Assembly: GCF_004339595.1 (NCBI RefSeq)
Contig: NZ_SMFU01000008.1
Span: forward strand, 372,001 to 436,000
Length of the DNA stretch: 64,000 nucleotides
Reading direction: 5' to 3'
Source of the DNA: Marinobacterium mangrovicola
GTDB taxonomy: Bacteria > Pseudomonadota > Gammaproteobacteria > Pseudomonadales > Balneatricaceae
Made by a program: the position numbers and the translations under genes. Within the stretch, counting starts at the first letter, position 1. The number at the start of each line of letters is the position of its first letter. Below the pieces are notes generated by a model that worked only from the letters and a program-made list of their open reading frames with translations, had not been told where the DNA came from and did no database searches. This document shows, one piece after another, positions 17,033 through 26,273 of the stretch.

Positions 17033-17872
17033 ATGCGCGACTTCTCCAATGATATGGAAAACCTCTCACTCAATACCGCGACCGTGCGTCAGCGCTGGAA
17101 CCTTGAGCAGATTATCGATGGCTGCGCCCGTCACGGGATTGTCGATATCAGCCCCTGGCGCGATCAGGTAGCCGATTGCGGCCTGGAAAAGTCCGCCAAA
17201 CTGATTCGCGATGCGGGACTGACCGTGTCTGCGCTCTGTCGTGGCGGTATGTTCCCGGCGGCGGATGCCCGCGGTCGTCAGGCGGCGATCGATGATAACT
17301 GCCGCGCCATCGATGAAGCGGTGGCGCTGGGCTCTCGCAGCCTGGTGCTGGTAGTCGGCGGTTTGCCGGAGGGCTCCCGTGACCTGGAAGGCGCCCGCGA
17401 GCAGGTGCTCGACGGCATGCATTCGATCCAGGAGTACGCGCTGAGCTGCAATATGCCGCTGGCGATCGAACCCTTGCACCCGATGTACGCCGCGGACCGC
17501 GCCTGTGTGAACACCCTCAAGCAGGCGCTCGACATGTGCGATCGCCTGGGTGAGGGGGTCGGTGTTGCTGTGGATGTTTACCACGTCTGGTGGGATCCGG
17601 AGCTACGCGAGCAGATCATGCGTGCCGGCCGCAGCGGCAAGCTGTTTGGCTATCACGTCTGTGACTGGATGGTACCGACCCAGGATCTGCTGCTGGATCG
17701 CGGCATGATGGGTGACGGCGTTATCGATCTGAAGAAGATCCGTGGCTGGGTCGAAGAGGCGGGCTTTAACGGCAAGTGCGAGGTCGAGATCTTTTCTGCC
17801 GAGAACTGGTGGAAAAAGGATCCTGACGAAGTACTTAAAACCTGCATCGAGCGCCATCAGAGCGTTGTCTGA
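17033..17872 (+). CDS. Sugar phosphate isomerase/epimerase (xylose isomerase-like TIM barrel)
   Basis: 279 residues of the AP-endonuclease-2/IolE-IolI fold: DISPWRDQV, VVGGLPEGSRDLEGAREQVLDGM, LAIEPLHPMYAAD (metal-ligand glutamate), VAVDVYHVWWDP (metal-ligand Asp/His), DGVIDLKKIRGWVEEAGFNGKCEVEIFS (final metal-ligand glutamate). All expected metal ligands are visible, so it should be active as a Mn/Co/Zn isomerase or dehydratase. Its start lies 3 bases after the DUF993 stop. Last gene of the operon. Confidence 0.87.
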   Translation: MRDFSNDMENLSLNTATVRQRWNLEQIIDGCARHGIVDISPWRDQVADCGLEKSAKLIRDAGLTVSALCRGGMFPAADARGRQAAIDDNCRAIDEAVALGSRSLVLVVGGLPEGSRDLEGAREQVLDGMHSIQEYALSCNMPLAIEPLHPMYAADRACVNTLKQALDMCDRLGEGVGVAVDVYHVWWDPELREQIMRAGRSGKLFGYHVCDWMVPTQDLLLDRGMMGDGVIDLKKIRGWVEEAGFNGKCEVEIFSAENWWKKDPDEVLKTCIERHQSVV

Positions 17873-17897
17873 TCGATGCCTGCTGGGTGGGGGCCCG

Positions 17898-17953
17898 AGC
17901 TATTTTTGATATAGCTGTTTTGATATCGCTGTTTTGATAGTGATGTTTGAGAG
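17898..17953 (+). repeat. Four imperfect 14-base tandem repeats
   Basis: Between the isomerase and ppc, the unit AGCTGTTTTGATAT recurs with small changes at 17898, 17913, 17927 and 17941. The rest of the 266-base gap (17873-18138) shows no gene or clear terminator. The purpose is unknown; it could be a regulator-binding array or slippage product. Confidence 0.6.
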
Positions 17954-18138
17954 ACCTCCGCCCAGCGCTTTGATTGTTATCCCTTTTCTTCCCTTTATTT
18001 GCAGCTGATAGCTGGCCGTGGCGGTCCTTTTGCCGGTCTGTATCCAGTCTACATGTCCAGCGTCAAAGCCTGGAGGCGAAGCCTGCGGCCGGGTCGCCCT
18101 GCATAACCAACACAATAATAAACAGTAGAGATGTACCC

Positions 18139-20763
18139 ATGGATAACCTTGCCGAGCCTCTACGTAAGAACATCAACCTTCTTGGTCAGTTTCTGGGTGA
18201 AGCGATCAGAAACGATCAGGGGGAAGCGGTTTTTCAGAAAATTGAGAGTATCCGGGAGAGTTCCAAGAACTCCGGTGACAGCCAGTGGGGAAGGCCGCTT
18301 CTCAATCTGATCGAACATATAGACGATGAACAACTGGTGCCGGTGGCGCGGGCGTTCAGCCAGTTTCTCAGCCTCTCCAACCTGGCTGAAGAGGTCGACC
18401 GGGTGCGCTGTTACCGCAATCCGGAGACCGATGAGCCTGACCCCTATGCGCTGAACCGGGTGTTCGACGCCATACTGCAGCAGGATATCTCAGCCTCCAA
18501 GCTGGTAGAGAAAGCGGCGGACCTGAAGATCGAGCTGGTGCTGACCGCACATCCCACCGAGGTCAACCGACGCACCTTTATCCAGAAGTACGACAGCATG
18601 GCGCGCTGCCTCGAATCCATGGAAGGACTGCATCCGTCGAGCCCTACCGCCATTAACCAGAAAGAGCGCCTGCGCCAGCTGGTCAGCGAAGCCTGGCACA
18701 CGCCGGAAATCCGCAGCAACAGGCCCACGCCGGTGGATGAGGCGAAGTGGGGCTTTGCGGTGATCGAAAACTCCCTCTGGGAGGCGGTGCCCCGCTTTCT
18801 ACGCAACTTCGACCGCGAACTGGAGCGGGTATCGGATCAGCGCCTGCCGATCGATGCATCGCCGATCAGCTTTGCCTCCTGGATGGGCGGCGATCGTGAC
18901 GGCAATCCCAATGTCACCGCGGCGGTTACCGCTGAAGTACTCTGGCTGTCGCGCTGGATGGCGGCGGATCTGTTCCTCAAGGATATCGGCCAGCTGTTGC
19001 AGCAGCTCTCCATGACTCGCGCCAGTGATGAACTCTGGGCCGAGGTCGGCGAGTGCGATGAGCCTTACCGCAAGCTGCTGCGTGGTGTGCGCACCCGGCT
19101 GGAGAACACCCGCAGCTGGACCGAAGAGTGCCTGAAGCTGGGCTGGCGCGAGCCGGTGGATGTTTACCGGCTCAATGCCGAGCTGCGTGAGCCGCTGCTG
19201 CTCTGCGACCGTTCGCTGCGCGCCTGCGGTATGGCGGATCTGGCGGACAGTCTGCTGCGCGACACCCTGCGTCGTCTTGCCTGTTTCGGGCTGGGCCTGG
19301 TGCGTCTCGATATCCGCCAGAGCTCCGAGCGCCACGCCGATGCGCTGGATGAGGTGACCCGTTATTACGGCCTCGGCAGCTACCGCGATTGGAGCGAGGA
19401 GGACAAGCAGGCCTTCCTGATGCGGGAGCTGAACAGCAAGCGGCCGCTGTTACCGAAAGAGTGGCAGCCCAGTGCCGAGACGCGGGAGGTGATCGACACC
19501 TGTGAGGTGATCGCGCGGCAGAGCCCGGAGGCGCTCGGCAGTTACGTGATCTCCATGGCGTCGGCGCCCTCGGATGTGCTGGCGGTGGCGCTATTGCTGC
19601 AGGAGTGCGGCGTCGCCTTCCCCATGCGCATCGTACCGCTGTTCGAAACCCTGGCCGACCTTAATAACGCTGAGCCTTGCATGGCCCAGCTGTTCGATAT
19701 CGGCTGGTACCGCCATTACACCCAGAACCACCAGGAGGTGATGATCGGCTACTCCGACTCCTCCAAGGATGCTGGCGCGCTGGCAGCGGCCTGGGGCCAG
19801 TACCGTGCCCAGGAGGCGTTGACCCGTCTCTGCCGTGATAACGGTTTTACATTGACGCTGTTTCACGGTCGTGGCGGCACCGTCGGTCGCGGCGGCGGCC
19901 CCAGTCACCGCGCCATCCTCGCTCAGCCTCCGGGTTCGGTGGATGGCCGCCTGCGCGTAACCGAACAGGGCGAGATGATCCGCTATAAGTTCGGTATGAG
20001 CGATATCGCCGTGCGCAGCCTGGAGCTGTATGCCAGCTCGGTGCTGGAGGCGAGTTTGGTGCCCGCGCCGGAGCCGAAACCCGAATGGCGTCGGCTGATG
20101 GATGAAATGGCGGAGACGGCGCACGGACTCTATCGCCAGTTTGTCTGGGAAGAGCCAGACTTCGTGTCCTATTTCCGTCAGATCACGCCGGAGAAAGAGT
20201 TGGCCAAGCTGCCACTGGGCAGTCGGCCCTCCAAACGCAAGGTGGATGGCGGCGTCGAAAGCCTCAGGGCGATCCCCTGGATCTTCGCCTGGACTCAGAT
20301 CCGGTTAAATCTGCCTGCCTGGCTGGGTAGTGATAAAGCGATAGATGAGGCGATGAGTTCGGGTCATCAGCGGGATTTAGAGCAGATGTTAAGCGATTGG
20401 CCCTTCTTTAAGTCGTATGTAGACATGTTGGAGATGGTTTTGGCTAAAGCGGACCCTGGAATTGCTCATTATTATCAGCAGCGACTGGTTGATCCGCAAT
20501 TCAGTGATCTGGGTGAGCGCCTTATAGAACGGCTGCGACAGTGCCAGAACCTGATTAAGCGGTTAAGAAAATGTGAGGTTTTACTACAGGATAAGCGAGC
20601 AGTTCGTGAGTCGTTTGACGTCCGAAAAACCTACATCGACCCGCTCCATTATCTGCAGGCAGAGCTGCTGTTGAGAGACAGAAATAAACCCGGCGAGGCT
20701 GTCGATTTTGCGTTGATGGTGACCATGACGGGTATAGCAACAGGTATGAGAAATACGGGTTGA
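18139..20763 (+). CDS. ppc: Phosphoenolpyruvate carboxylase
   Basis: 874 residues from ATG 18139 (MDNLAEPLRKNINLLGQFLG); the open frame to 17974 is an artefact. Catalytic marks: LVLTAHPTEVNRR with the essential His at residue 138, the second site FHGRGGTVGRGGGPSH, the GYSDSSKDAG loop and the C-terminal MTGIATGMRNTG ending, exactly as in bacterial enzymes. It carboxylates PEP to oxaloacetate for anaplerosis. It is a single-gene unit between the catabolic island and pntAB. The full conserved tail argues it is intact. Confidence 0.97.
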   Translation: MDNLAEPLRKNINLLGQFLGEAIRNDQGEAVFQKIESIRESSKNSGDSQWGRPLLNLIEHIDDEQLVPVARAFSQFLSLSNLAEEVDRVRCYRNPETDEPDPYALNRVFDAILQQDISASKLVEKAADLKIELVLTAHPTEVNRRTFIQKYDSMARCLESMEGLHPSSPTAINQKERLRQLVSEAWHTPEIRSNRPTPVDEAKWGFAVIENSLWEAVPRFLRNFDRELERVSDQRLPIDASPISFASWMGGDRDGNPNVTAAVTAEVLWLSRWMAADLFLKDIGQLLQQLSMTRASDELWAEVGECDEPYRKLLRGVRTRLENTRSWTEECLKLGWREPVDVYRLNAELREPLLLCDRSLRACGMADLADSLLRDTLRRLACFGLGLVRLDIRQSSERHADALDEVTRYYGLGSYRDWSEEDKQAFLMRELNSKRPLLPKEWQPSAETREVIDTCEVIARQSPEALGSYVISMASAPSDVLAVALLLQECGVAFPMRIVPLFETLADLNNAEPCMAQLFDIGWYRHYTQNHQEVMIGYSDSSKDAGALAAAWGQYRAQEALTRLCRDNGFTLTLFHGRGGTVGRGGGPSHRAILAQPPGSVDGRLRVTEQGEMIRYKFGMSDIAVRSLELYASSVLEASLVPAPEPKPEWRRLMDEMAETAHGLYRQFVWEEPDFVSYFRQITPEKELAKLPLGSRPSKRKVDGGVESLRAIPWIFAWTQIRLNLPAWLGSDKAIDEAMSSGHQRDLEQMLSDWPFFKSYVDMLEMVLAKADPGIAHYYQQRLVDPQFSDLGERLIERLRQCQNLIKRLRKCEVLLQDKRAVRESFDVRKTYIDPLHYLQAELLLRDRNKPGEAVDFALMVTMTGIATGMRNTG

Positions 20764-20929
20764 AAGTTCAATTTATGAAAGGGGAGCCAGGCATCAGGCT
20801 ATAACGTTTCGGTAACGTCACTGACCTGCTCACAGCTTCCTTTAACTGGATCCTTAACTTAATCCTTTAACGACATCGTTTTGTTTATCGATGATATCCC
20901 CCGTTTAGATAAACAGGAGAGCTAGAATA

Positions 20930-22492
20930 ATGAAAATAGGCATCCCCAGAGAGGTGGAAGAGGGCGAACGCCGCGTAGCGTTAACGCCTGAAGTCGCCAC
21001 TCAGCTGCACAAGCTGGGTTTTTCTCTTGCCATTGAGACCCAGGCCGGTGCTGCAGCCAACTTCGATGACGAACAGTATCGTGCTGTCGGTGTCGAGATT
21101 GTCGAAGACCCTCGCGAGCTGTGGAAAACCTCAGACATCATCATGAAGGTGCGCCCGCCCAAGGAGCATCCGGAGCTTGGCTTTTACGGCGTTGAGCTGC
21201 TGGGCAAGGGGCAGACCCTGATCAGCTTCATGTACCCGGCCATGAACCAGGAGTTGCTGCAGGATCTCTCGAATCACGGCGTGACCGCGCTGGCGGTGGA
21301 CTCCGTGCCGCGTATCTCCCGCGCCCAGAAGATGGACGCGCTGAGCTCCATGGCCAACATCGCCGGTTACCGTGCGGTGGTGGAAGCGGCGCAGCACTTC
21401 GGTCGCTTCTTTACCGGGCAGATTACTGCCGCAGGTAAAGTACCGCCGGCCAAGGTGCTGGTGATCGGTGCCGGTGTGGCCGGTCTTGCGGCGATTGGTG
21501 CCGCGAAAAGCATGGGCGCCATCGTGCGTGCCTTCGATACCCGTCCTGAGGTTAAAGAGCAGGTCGAGAGTATGGATGCCGAATTCCTCATGCTCGATTT
21601 CGACGATGAGGATGGCTCAGGAGACGGTGGTTACGCCAAAACCATGAGCCCCGAGTTTATCAAGGCGGAGATGGATCTGTTCGCGGCCCAGGCGGCTGAG
21701 GTCGATATCATCATCACCACCGCGCTGATTCCGGGTAAGCCGGCGCCGGAGCTGATTACCGAGCGCATGGTAGCCAACATGAAACCGGGCAGCGTAATTG
21801 TTGACCTGGCGGCGGAAGCGGGTGGTAACTGCAAGCTGACCGAAGCCAACAAGGTCGTGGTTAAGCACGGCGTGACCCTGATCGGTTACACCAACCTGCC
21901 GAGCCGTCTGGCGGCCCAGGCGAGCCAGCTTTACGCCACCAACCTGCGTCACCTGCTGACCGATCTCTGCCCGGAGAAGAACGGCGAGATCGTCGTTAAC
22001 ATGGAAGACGAAGTGATCCGTGGCGCCACCGTGGTGAAAGAGGGCGAGGTCACCTGGCCGCCACCCGCACCGCGCATTTCGCTGGCGCCTAAGGAAGATG
22101 TCGGCATCAAGTCCAAGGCGGAGCTGGAAAAGGCGGAGCCGAAAAAAGCGCATCCGCTGGCGTTCCTGGTGCCGCTGGCACTGTCAGGCCTTGCCCTGTT
22201 TGGTCTTGGCTCTGTGGCGCCGCCTGAGTTCCTCGGGCACCTGACCGTGTTCGTGCTCTCCTGCTTTATCGGTTACATGGTGATCTGGGGTGTGTCTCAC
22301 TCCCTGCATACGCCGCTGATGAGTGTGACCAACGCCATCAGTAGCATCATCGTTATCGGCGCTCTGATACAGATATCCAGCGACAGTCCGCTGGTGGTGA
22401 TTCTGGCGACGCTGGCGGTGTTTATCACCAGTATCAACATCGTCGGCGGCTTTGCCGTCACCCAGCGCATGCTGCGGATGTTCAGGAAATAA
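20930..22492 (+). CDS. pntA: NAD(P) transhydrogenase subunit alpha
   Basis: 520 residues, the fused alpha form as in E. coli. It has the N-terminal NAD(H)-binding domain I ([44 protein letters not shown]) and, after an Ala/Glu/Lys linker near residue 400, four membrane helices ([62 protein letters not shown]). GGAGAGC precedes the start. It works with PntB to make NADPH from NADH using the proton gradient. The 166-base gap before it contains GTTTATC/GATAAAC inverted repeats near 20882-20911. Confidence 0.96.
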   Translation: MKIGIPREVEEGERRVALTPEVATQLHKLGFSLAIETQAGAAANFDDEQYRAVGVEIVEDPRELWKTSDIIMKVRPPKEHPELGFYGVELLGKGQTLISFMYPAMNQELLQDLSNHGVTALAVDSVPRISRAQKMDALSSMANIAGYRAVVEAAQHFGRFFTGQITAAGKVPPAKVLVIGAGVAGLAAIGAAKSMGAIVRAFDTRPEVKEQVESMDAEFLMLDFDDEDGSGDGGYAKTMSPEFIKAEMDLFAAQAAEVDIIITTALIPGKPAPELITERMVANMKPGSVIVDLAAEAGGNCKLTEANKVVVKHGVTLIGYTNLPSRLAAQASQLYATNLRHLLTDLCPEKNGEIVVNMEDEVIRGATVVKEGEVTWPPPAPRISLAPKEDVGIKSKAELEKAEPKKAHPLAFLVPLALSGLALFGLGSVAPPEFLGHLTVFVLSCFIGYMVIWGVSHSLHTPLMSVTNAISSIIVIGALIQISSDSPLVVILATLAVFITSINIVGGFAVTQRMLRMFRK

Positions 22493-22503
22493 GGGGCTGA
22501 CTC

Positions 22504-23907
22504 ATGAACTCAGGCATCATCACAGTTTCATACATCGCCTCCAGCGCCCTGTTCATCATGGCGCTGGGCGGCTTGAGCCACCAGGAAACCGCTCGTCGCG
22601 GCAACTTCTACGGCATGCTGGGCATGGGCCTTGCGGTGCTGGTTACCATCGTTGGACTGGTTACAGAGAACCAGGTGTTCCTGATTGGCGGTATCGTTGT
22701 CGGCGGCATCATCGGCTGGATTCTGGCCAAACGGGTTGAGATGACCCAGATGCCGGAACTGGTGGCGATTCTGCACAGTCTGGTCGGTCTGGCGGCCGTC
22801 TTTGTCGGCTGGGCCAACGCACTGGATCATGGTGTTAGCCTCAACAGTGTGGAGCAGGCCATTCACGCATCGGAAACCTATATCGGTATTCTGATCGGTG
22901 CGCTGACCTTCTCCGGTTCGGTTTGTGCCTATCTGAAGCTCGCTGCCAAGATCAGCGGCAAGCCGCTGCAGCTGCCGGGGCGTCACCTGTTCAACTTAGG
23001 TTTAGGCGTGCTGGCGATCTGGTTTGGTGTGGAGTACGTGGCCGCATCGCCGGACGGAGGATTCATCTGGCTCGTAGCGATGACCATCATCGCGCTGATC
23101 TTCGGTGTACACATGGTAGTTGCTATCGGCGGTGCGGATATGCCGGTGGTGGTTTCCATGCTTAACAGCTACTCCGGTTGGGCGGCCGCCGCCATGGGCT
23201 TTATGCTTGGCAACGACCTGCTGATCGTGGTCGGTGCGCTGGTAGGTTCGAGCGGTGCGATCCTCAGTTACATCATGTGTAAAGCGATGAACCGCAAGTT
23301 CCTCAACGTCATTCTCGGTGGCTTTGGCAACAAGAGCAGTGGCGGTTCAGAGTCGGCAGGTGCCGCAGGCAGCGAAGAAGATATCAAGCCGATCGAGGCC
23401 GACGAAGCTGCCGATATGCTGGTGAGCGCCAAGGAAGTGATGATCCTGCCCGGTTACGGCATGGCCGTGGCCCAGGCTCAGCACACCGTGTTCGAGATCA
23501 GCAAGAAGCTGCGCGACAAGGGCGTCAATGTACGCTTCGGTATCCACCCGGTCGCGGGTCGTATGCCGGGCCATATGAACGTCCTGTTAGCGGAAGCCAA
23601 GGTGCCTTATGACATCGTCTACGAAATGGACGAGATCAACGAAGACTTCCCGGATGTGGACGTCTCCGTGGTCATCGGCGCCAACGACATCGTCAACCCG
23701 GCCGCCCAGGAAGTTCCGGATAGCCCAATCGCCGGCATGCCGGTACTGGAGCCCTGGAAAGGCAAGACGACCATCGTCCTCAAGCGCGGCATGAGCACCG
23801 GTTACGCCGGTGTGGATAACCCGCTGTTCTACAAGGACAACACCCGGATGTTGTTCGGCGATGCCAAGGATAGTGTGGATTCTATCCTTAAGATCTTGAA
23901 TGGCTGA
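22504..23907 (+). CDS. pntB: NAD(P) transhydrogenase subunit beta
   Basis: 467 residues, close to the E. coli length. Eight or nine N-terminal membrane helices are followed by NADP(H)-binding domain III, recognisable from [59 protein letters not shown] and the [16 protein letters not shown] end. It starts 11 bases after the pntA stop in a two-gene operon. Confidence 0.96.
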   Translation: MNSGIITVSYIASSALFIMALGGLSHQETARRGNFYGMLGMGLAVLVTIVGLVTENQVFLIGGIVVGGIIGWILAKRVEMTQMPELVAILHSLVGLAAVFVGWANALDHGVSLNSVEQAIHASETYIGILIGALTFSGSVCAYLKLAAKISGKPLQLPGRHLFNLGLGVLAIWFGVEYVAASPDGGFIWLVAMTIIALIFGVHMVVAIGGADMPVVVSMLNSYSGWAAAAMGFMLGNDLLIVVGALVGSSGAILSYIMCKAMNRKFLNVILGGFGNKSSGGSESAGAAGSEEDIKPIEADEAADMLVSAKEVMILPGYGMAVAQAQHTVFEISKKLRDKGVNVRFGIHPVAGRMPGHMNVLLAEAKVPYDIVYEMDEINEDFPDVDVSVVIGANDIVNPAAQEVPDSPIAGMPVLEPWKGKTTIVLKRGMSTGYAGVDNPLFYKDNTRMLFGDAKDSVDSILKILNG

Positions 23908-24014
23908 TTGGTAGATCAGGTGGGGAGTGCTTAGTCGCTCCCTGCATGATCACACTTCAGTGTGAAAATCGATAACCGTGCGCTTTTCAAGTCCGGTTTC
24001 GCCTGCTGGCGAGC

Positions 24015-24042
24015 AAAGGGGCTTGTGCGGACAAGCCCCTTT
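24015..24042. repeat. Perfect 12-base stem hairpin downstream of pntB
   Basis: AAAGGGGCTTGT and ACAAGCCCCTTT flank a four-base loop (GCGG). No U-run follows, but the stem is very stable and may end or protect the pntAB transcript. Confidence 0.65.
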
Positions 24043-24101
24043 GCAATCCCAAACCGCCCCTAAGGCTTGGTCGGCTATGCCGACTTCCCTGTGCTTCTCG
24101 T

Positions 24102-24180
24102 CTGAAAGAGCGGGAAAGGCTTACTTTTTCAGAATAAGTCGGCTTCGCCTCAAACAGCCTTTCCCTTGTTTCTCTTTCAG
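24102..24180. repeat. Structured noncoding palindrome in the pntB-TRAP gap
   Basis: CTGAAAGAG (24102-24110) and GGGAAAGGCT (24112-24121) pair with AGCCTTTCCC (24156-24165) and CTCTTTCAG (24172-24180). A smaller palindrome, GTCGGC-TAT-GCCGAC, lies just before. Short reading frames cross it on both strands but have the composition of palindrome-derived noise. The whole 500-base gap 23908-24406 looks like an extragenic repeat element rather than genes. Confidence 0.55.
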
Positions 24181-24327
24181 CCTGCGATGCTCGGCTGCGC
24201 CGAAGGGGGTAGATTGATGCGCTCAGGCAGTTATGCGACATCGAGCCTTGTTTAACAATAGGGTTCGAGACAGGCATAGCCCTGAAAAGACGTTGACCAC
24301 CCTCGTAGGTAATGGCTTATGAGTGGT

Positions 24328-24365
24328 AAATAAAAACGGCCAGTCCTTTTGGGATTGGCCGTTTT
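24328..24365 (-). terminator. Intrinsic terminator after the TRAP operon
   Basis: On the minus strand, AAAACGGCCAATCC pairs with GGACTGGCCGTTTT (one G-T pair) over a five-base loop and runs into TATTT. It lies 40 bases beyond the dctM stop. The T-run on the other strand is GTTTTCGTTT, so it may work both ways. Confidence 0.78.
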
Positions 24366-24406
24366 CGTTTAAGCAGATTCTGGCAGAACCTTTTGGCAGA
24401 AAAGCC

Positions 24407-25711
24407 TTACCAGGCCCCCACCACATATCCAAGCTTCTCCGGCAGCCAGAGCGCAAGCCCAGGTACCAGCATCACCAGCAGCAGGCTGGCGAACATCGAC
24501 GCGACAAAGATCAGTGTCCAGCCCAGGGTCTGTTCCAGCCTGATACCCGCAATCCGCGTAGTTACCATCAGGTTCACCGCCACCGGCGGCGTAAACTGGC
24601 CGATGGCGATGTTCATCGCCAGCAGGATACCGAACCAGACCGGGTTCCAACCGAAGTGTTGCATCAGCGGCAGCAGGATCGGGATCAGGATCAGGTAGAT
24701 CGAGATCGCATCCAGTAGCATGCCTGCCAGCAGAACCAGTAGCATCACCAGCCCCAGCAGAACCCAACCGTTTTCCGATAGGGAAAGCATCGCCTCAGCC
24801 AGATGGCGGAAGGTGCCGAGCGTGGTGCCGGCCCAGGCGAAGATGCCGGCCAGGGCGATGATGAACATGACGATGCCGGAGGTGATTCCCGCTTCGCCCA
24901 TCAGGCGCCAGAGGTCCTTCAGGGTTAGCTTGCGGTAGATCAGCGTACCGACGATCACGCCGTAGGCTACGGCAACAACCGCTGCTTCCGTGGGCGTAAA
25001 CAGACCGGAGCGCAGACCGCCCAGGATCAGTACTGGCGCAAACAGGGCCGGGAGTGCCTGTTTGAAGCTTTCACCCAGCGGCGGGCGCTCGGTAGTTTCC
25101 GGATCTTCCCAGCCGTAGCGGCGGGCCAGCAGCCAGGCCGGCAGCAGCAGCGACAGACCAGCGAGAACGCCAGGGATCAGGCCGGCGGCAAACAGCGCGC
25201 GCAGATCCACGCCCGGTACCACGATGGAGTAGAGGATCAGCGCAATGGACGGCGGAATCAGGATCGCCGTGGATGAGGATGCGGCGATCAACGAGGCCGA
25301 GAACGGCTGTGGATAACCGGCACGTTTCATACTCGGCAGCATCACCATCGCCACCGCGGCTGCGTCGGCAGGGCCGGAACCGCTCATGCCGCCCATGATC
25401 AGGCAGACCAGTACGACGACCACGGCCAGGCCGCCGTGGCGCGGACCGATCAGCGCCTGGGCAAAGCGCACCAGGCTGGCGGCGACGCCGGCGTATTCGA
25501 AGATCAGGCCGGTGAGGATAAACAGCGGGATCGCGATCAGCGGGTATTTGGCCACGCTGTTGTAGGTGTTGGTGCCCAGGGTGGCGAGCATATCCGGCGA
25601 CAGGCCGGAGAGGATGCCGATCATGCCACCGATGCCGAGGGAGATCGCCACCGGCGCACCGAGGAGCAGGGCGAGCAGGAAGCCGCCAATCATCAGAATA
25701 TCAGGCGTCAT
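24407..25711 (-). CDS. dctM: TRAP transporter large permease subunit
   Basis: 434 residues, typical DctM length, with about 12 helices. Hallmarks are the GAPVAISLGIGGM start region, SGSGPADAAAVAMVMLPSMKRAGY near residue 110-135, SSSTAILIPPSIALILYS, and LFTPTEAAVVAVAYG. It overlaps dctQ by 11 bases (start inside the dctQ end). It moves an organic acid with sodium together with DctQ and DctP. Confidence 0.94.
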   Translation of the reverse strand: MTPDILMIGGFLLALLLGAPVAISLGIGGMIGILSGLSPDMLATLGTNTYNSVAKYPLIAIPLFILTGLIFEYAGVAASLVRFAQALIGPRHGGLAVVVVLVCLIMGGMSGSGPADAAAVAMVMLPSMKRAGYPQPFSASLIAASSSTAILIPPSIALILYSIVVPGVDLRALFAAGLIPGVLAGLSLLLPAWLLARRYGWEDPETTERPPLGESFKQALPALFAPVLILGGLRSGLFTPTEAAVVAVAYGVIVGTLIYRKLTLKDLWRLMGEAGITSGIVMFIIALAGIFAWAGTTLGTFRHLAEAMLSLSENGWVLLGLVMLLVLLAGMLLDAISIYLILIPILLPLMQHFGWNPVWFGILLAMNIAIGQFTPPVAVNLMVTTRIAGIRLEQTLGWTLIFVASMFASLLLVMLVPGLALWLPEKLGYVVGAW

Positions 25712-26198
25712 GGTGCTCTCCGCTATCGGGTGAACGGCCTTTCAGTCGGTCGATCAGGCTTTGAGTCGAGCGGATCATGATCGCCAGCGTCAGGATCGGC
25801 AGCCAGGCCACGTAGATCCAGTTCGGCAGGCCAAGCCCCGGGGAGAGCGATTCCCACTCGTACTCTTCCATGGCGAAGGTGTAGCCGTACCAGGTGGCGG
25901 CGCCGAGCACGGCGATGCCGGCGGCCCACTGCAGCAGGTATAGCACCGGCAGCAGTGAGCGCGGTACATGGTGCTCGATCAGTTCGATACGGATGTGCTG
26001 GTTATCCCTGGCGGCAGCCGCGGCGCCGGCAAAGGTGACGATCACCAGCAGGAATACGGAGAACTCCTCGGTAAAGGCAAAAGAGGCATCGGTGGCGTAA
26101 CGTACCACCACGTTACCGAGGCTGATAATACAAATGACAGTCAGTGCCAGCGCGGCCAGGAAACGTTCCGGTCGGGCCTTTGGCGGTCTGGATGACAT
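25701..26198 (-). CDS. dctQ: TRAP transporter small permease subunit
   Basis: 165 residues with four helices and the DctQ pattern: VVRYATDASFAFTEEFSVFLLVIVTFAGAAAAARDNQHIRIELI, where the conserved EE and the HI pair are family features. It lies between dctP (75 bases upstream) and dctM (overlapping). Confidence 0.92.
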   Translation of the reverse strand: MSSRPPKARPERFLAALALTVICIISLGNVVVRYATDASFAFTEEFSVFLLVIVTFAGAAAAARDNQHIRIELIEHHVPRSLLPVLYLLQWAAGIAVLGAATWYGYTFAMEEYEWESLSPGLGLPNWIYVAWLPILTLAIMIRSTQSLIDRLKGRSPDSGEHHDA

Positions 26199-26273
26199 GT
26201 AAACTCCAGAAAGGAAAATGCCCGCCGCGTTAAAACGGGCGGGCAGGGATCAGTTTAAAAGTGTTGTCAGCTA

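Noticed and set aside
17974-18138. 55-codon N-terminal extension of ppc
   Set aside because: MDNLAEPLRKNINLLGQFLG at 18139 is the family start and the His138 numbering then matches E. coli.
8567-20763. Serine cycle for C1 assimilation (glycerate kinase and ppc near methylamine genes)
   Set aside because: No hydroxypyruvate reductase, serine-glyoxylate aminotransferase or malyl-CoA lyase; the kinase is GlxK type and fits the tct island better.
23978-24277. 79- and 96-codon frames on both strands after pntB
   Set aside because: They lie entirely in palindromic repeats and have Arg/Ser-rich noise composition.
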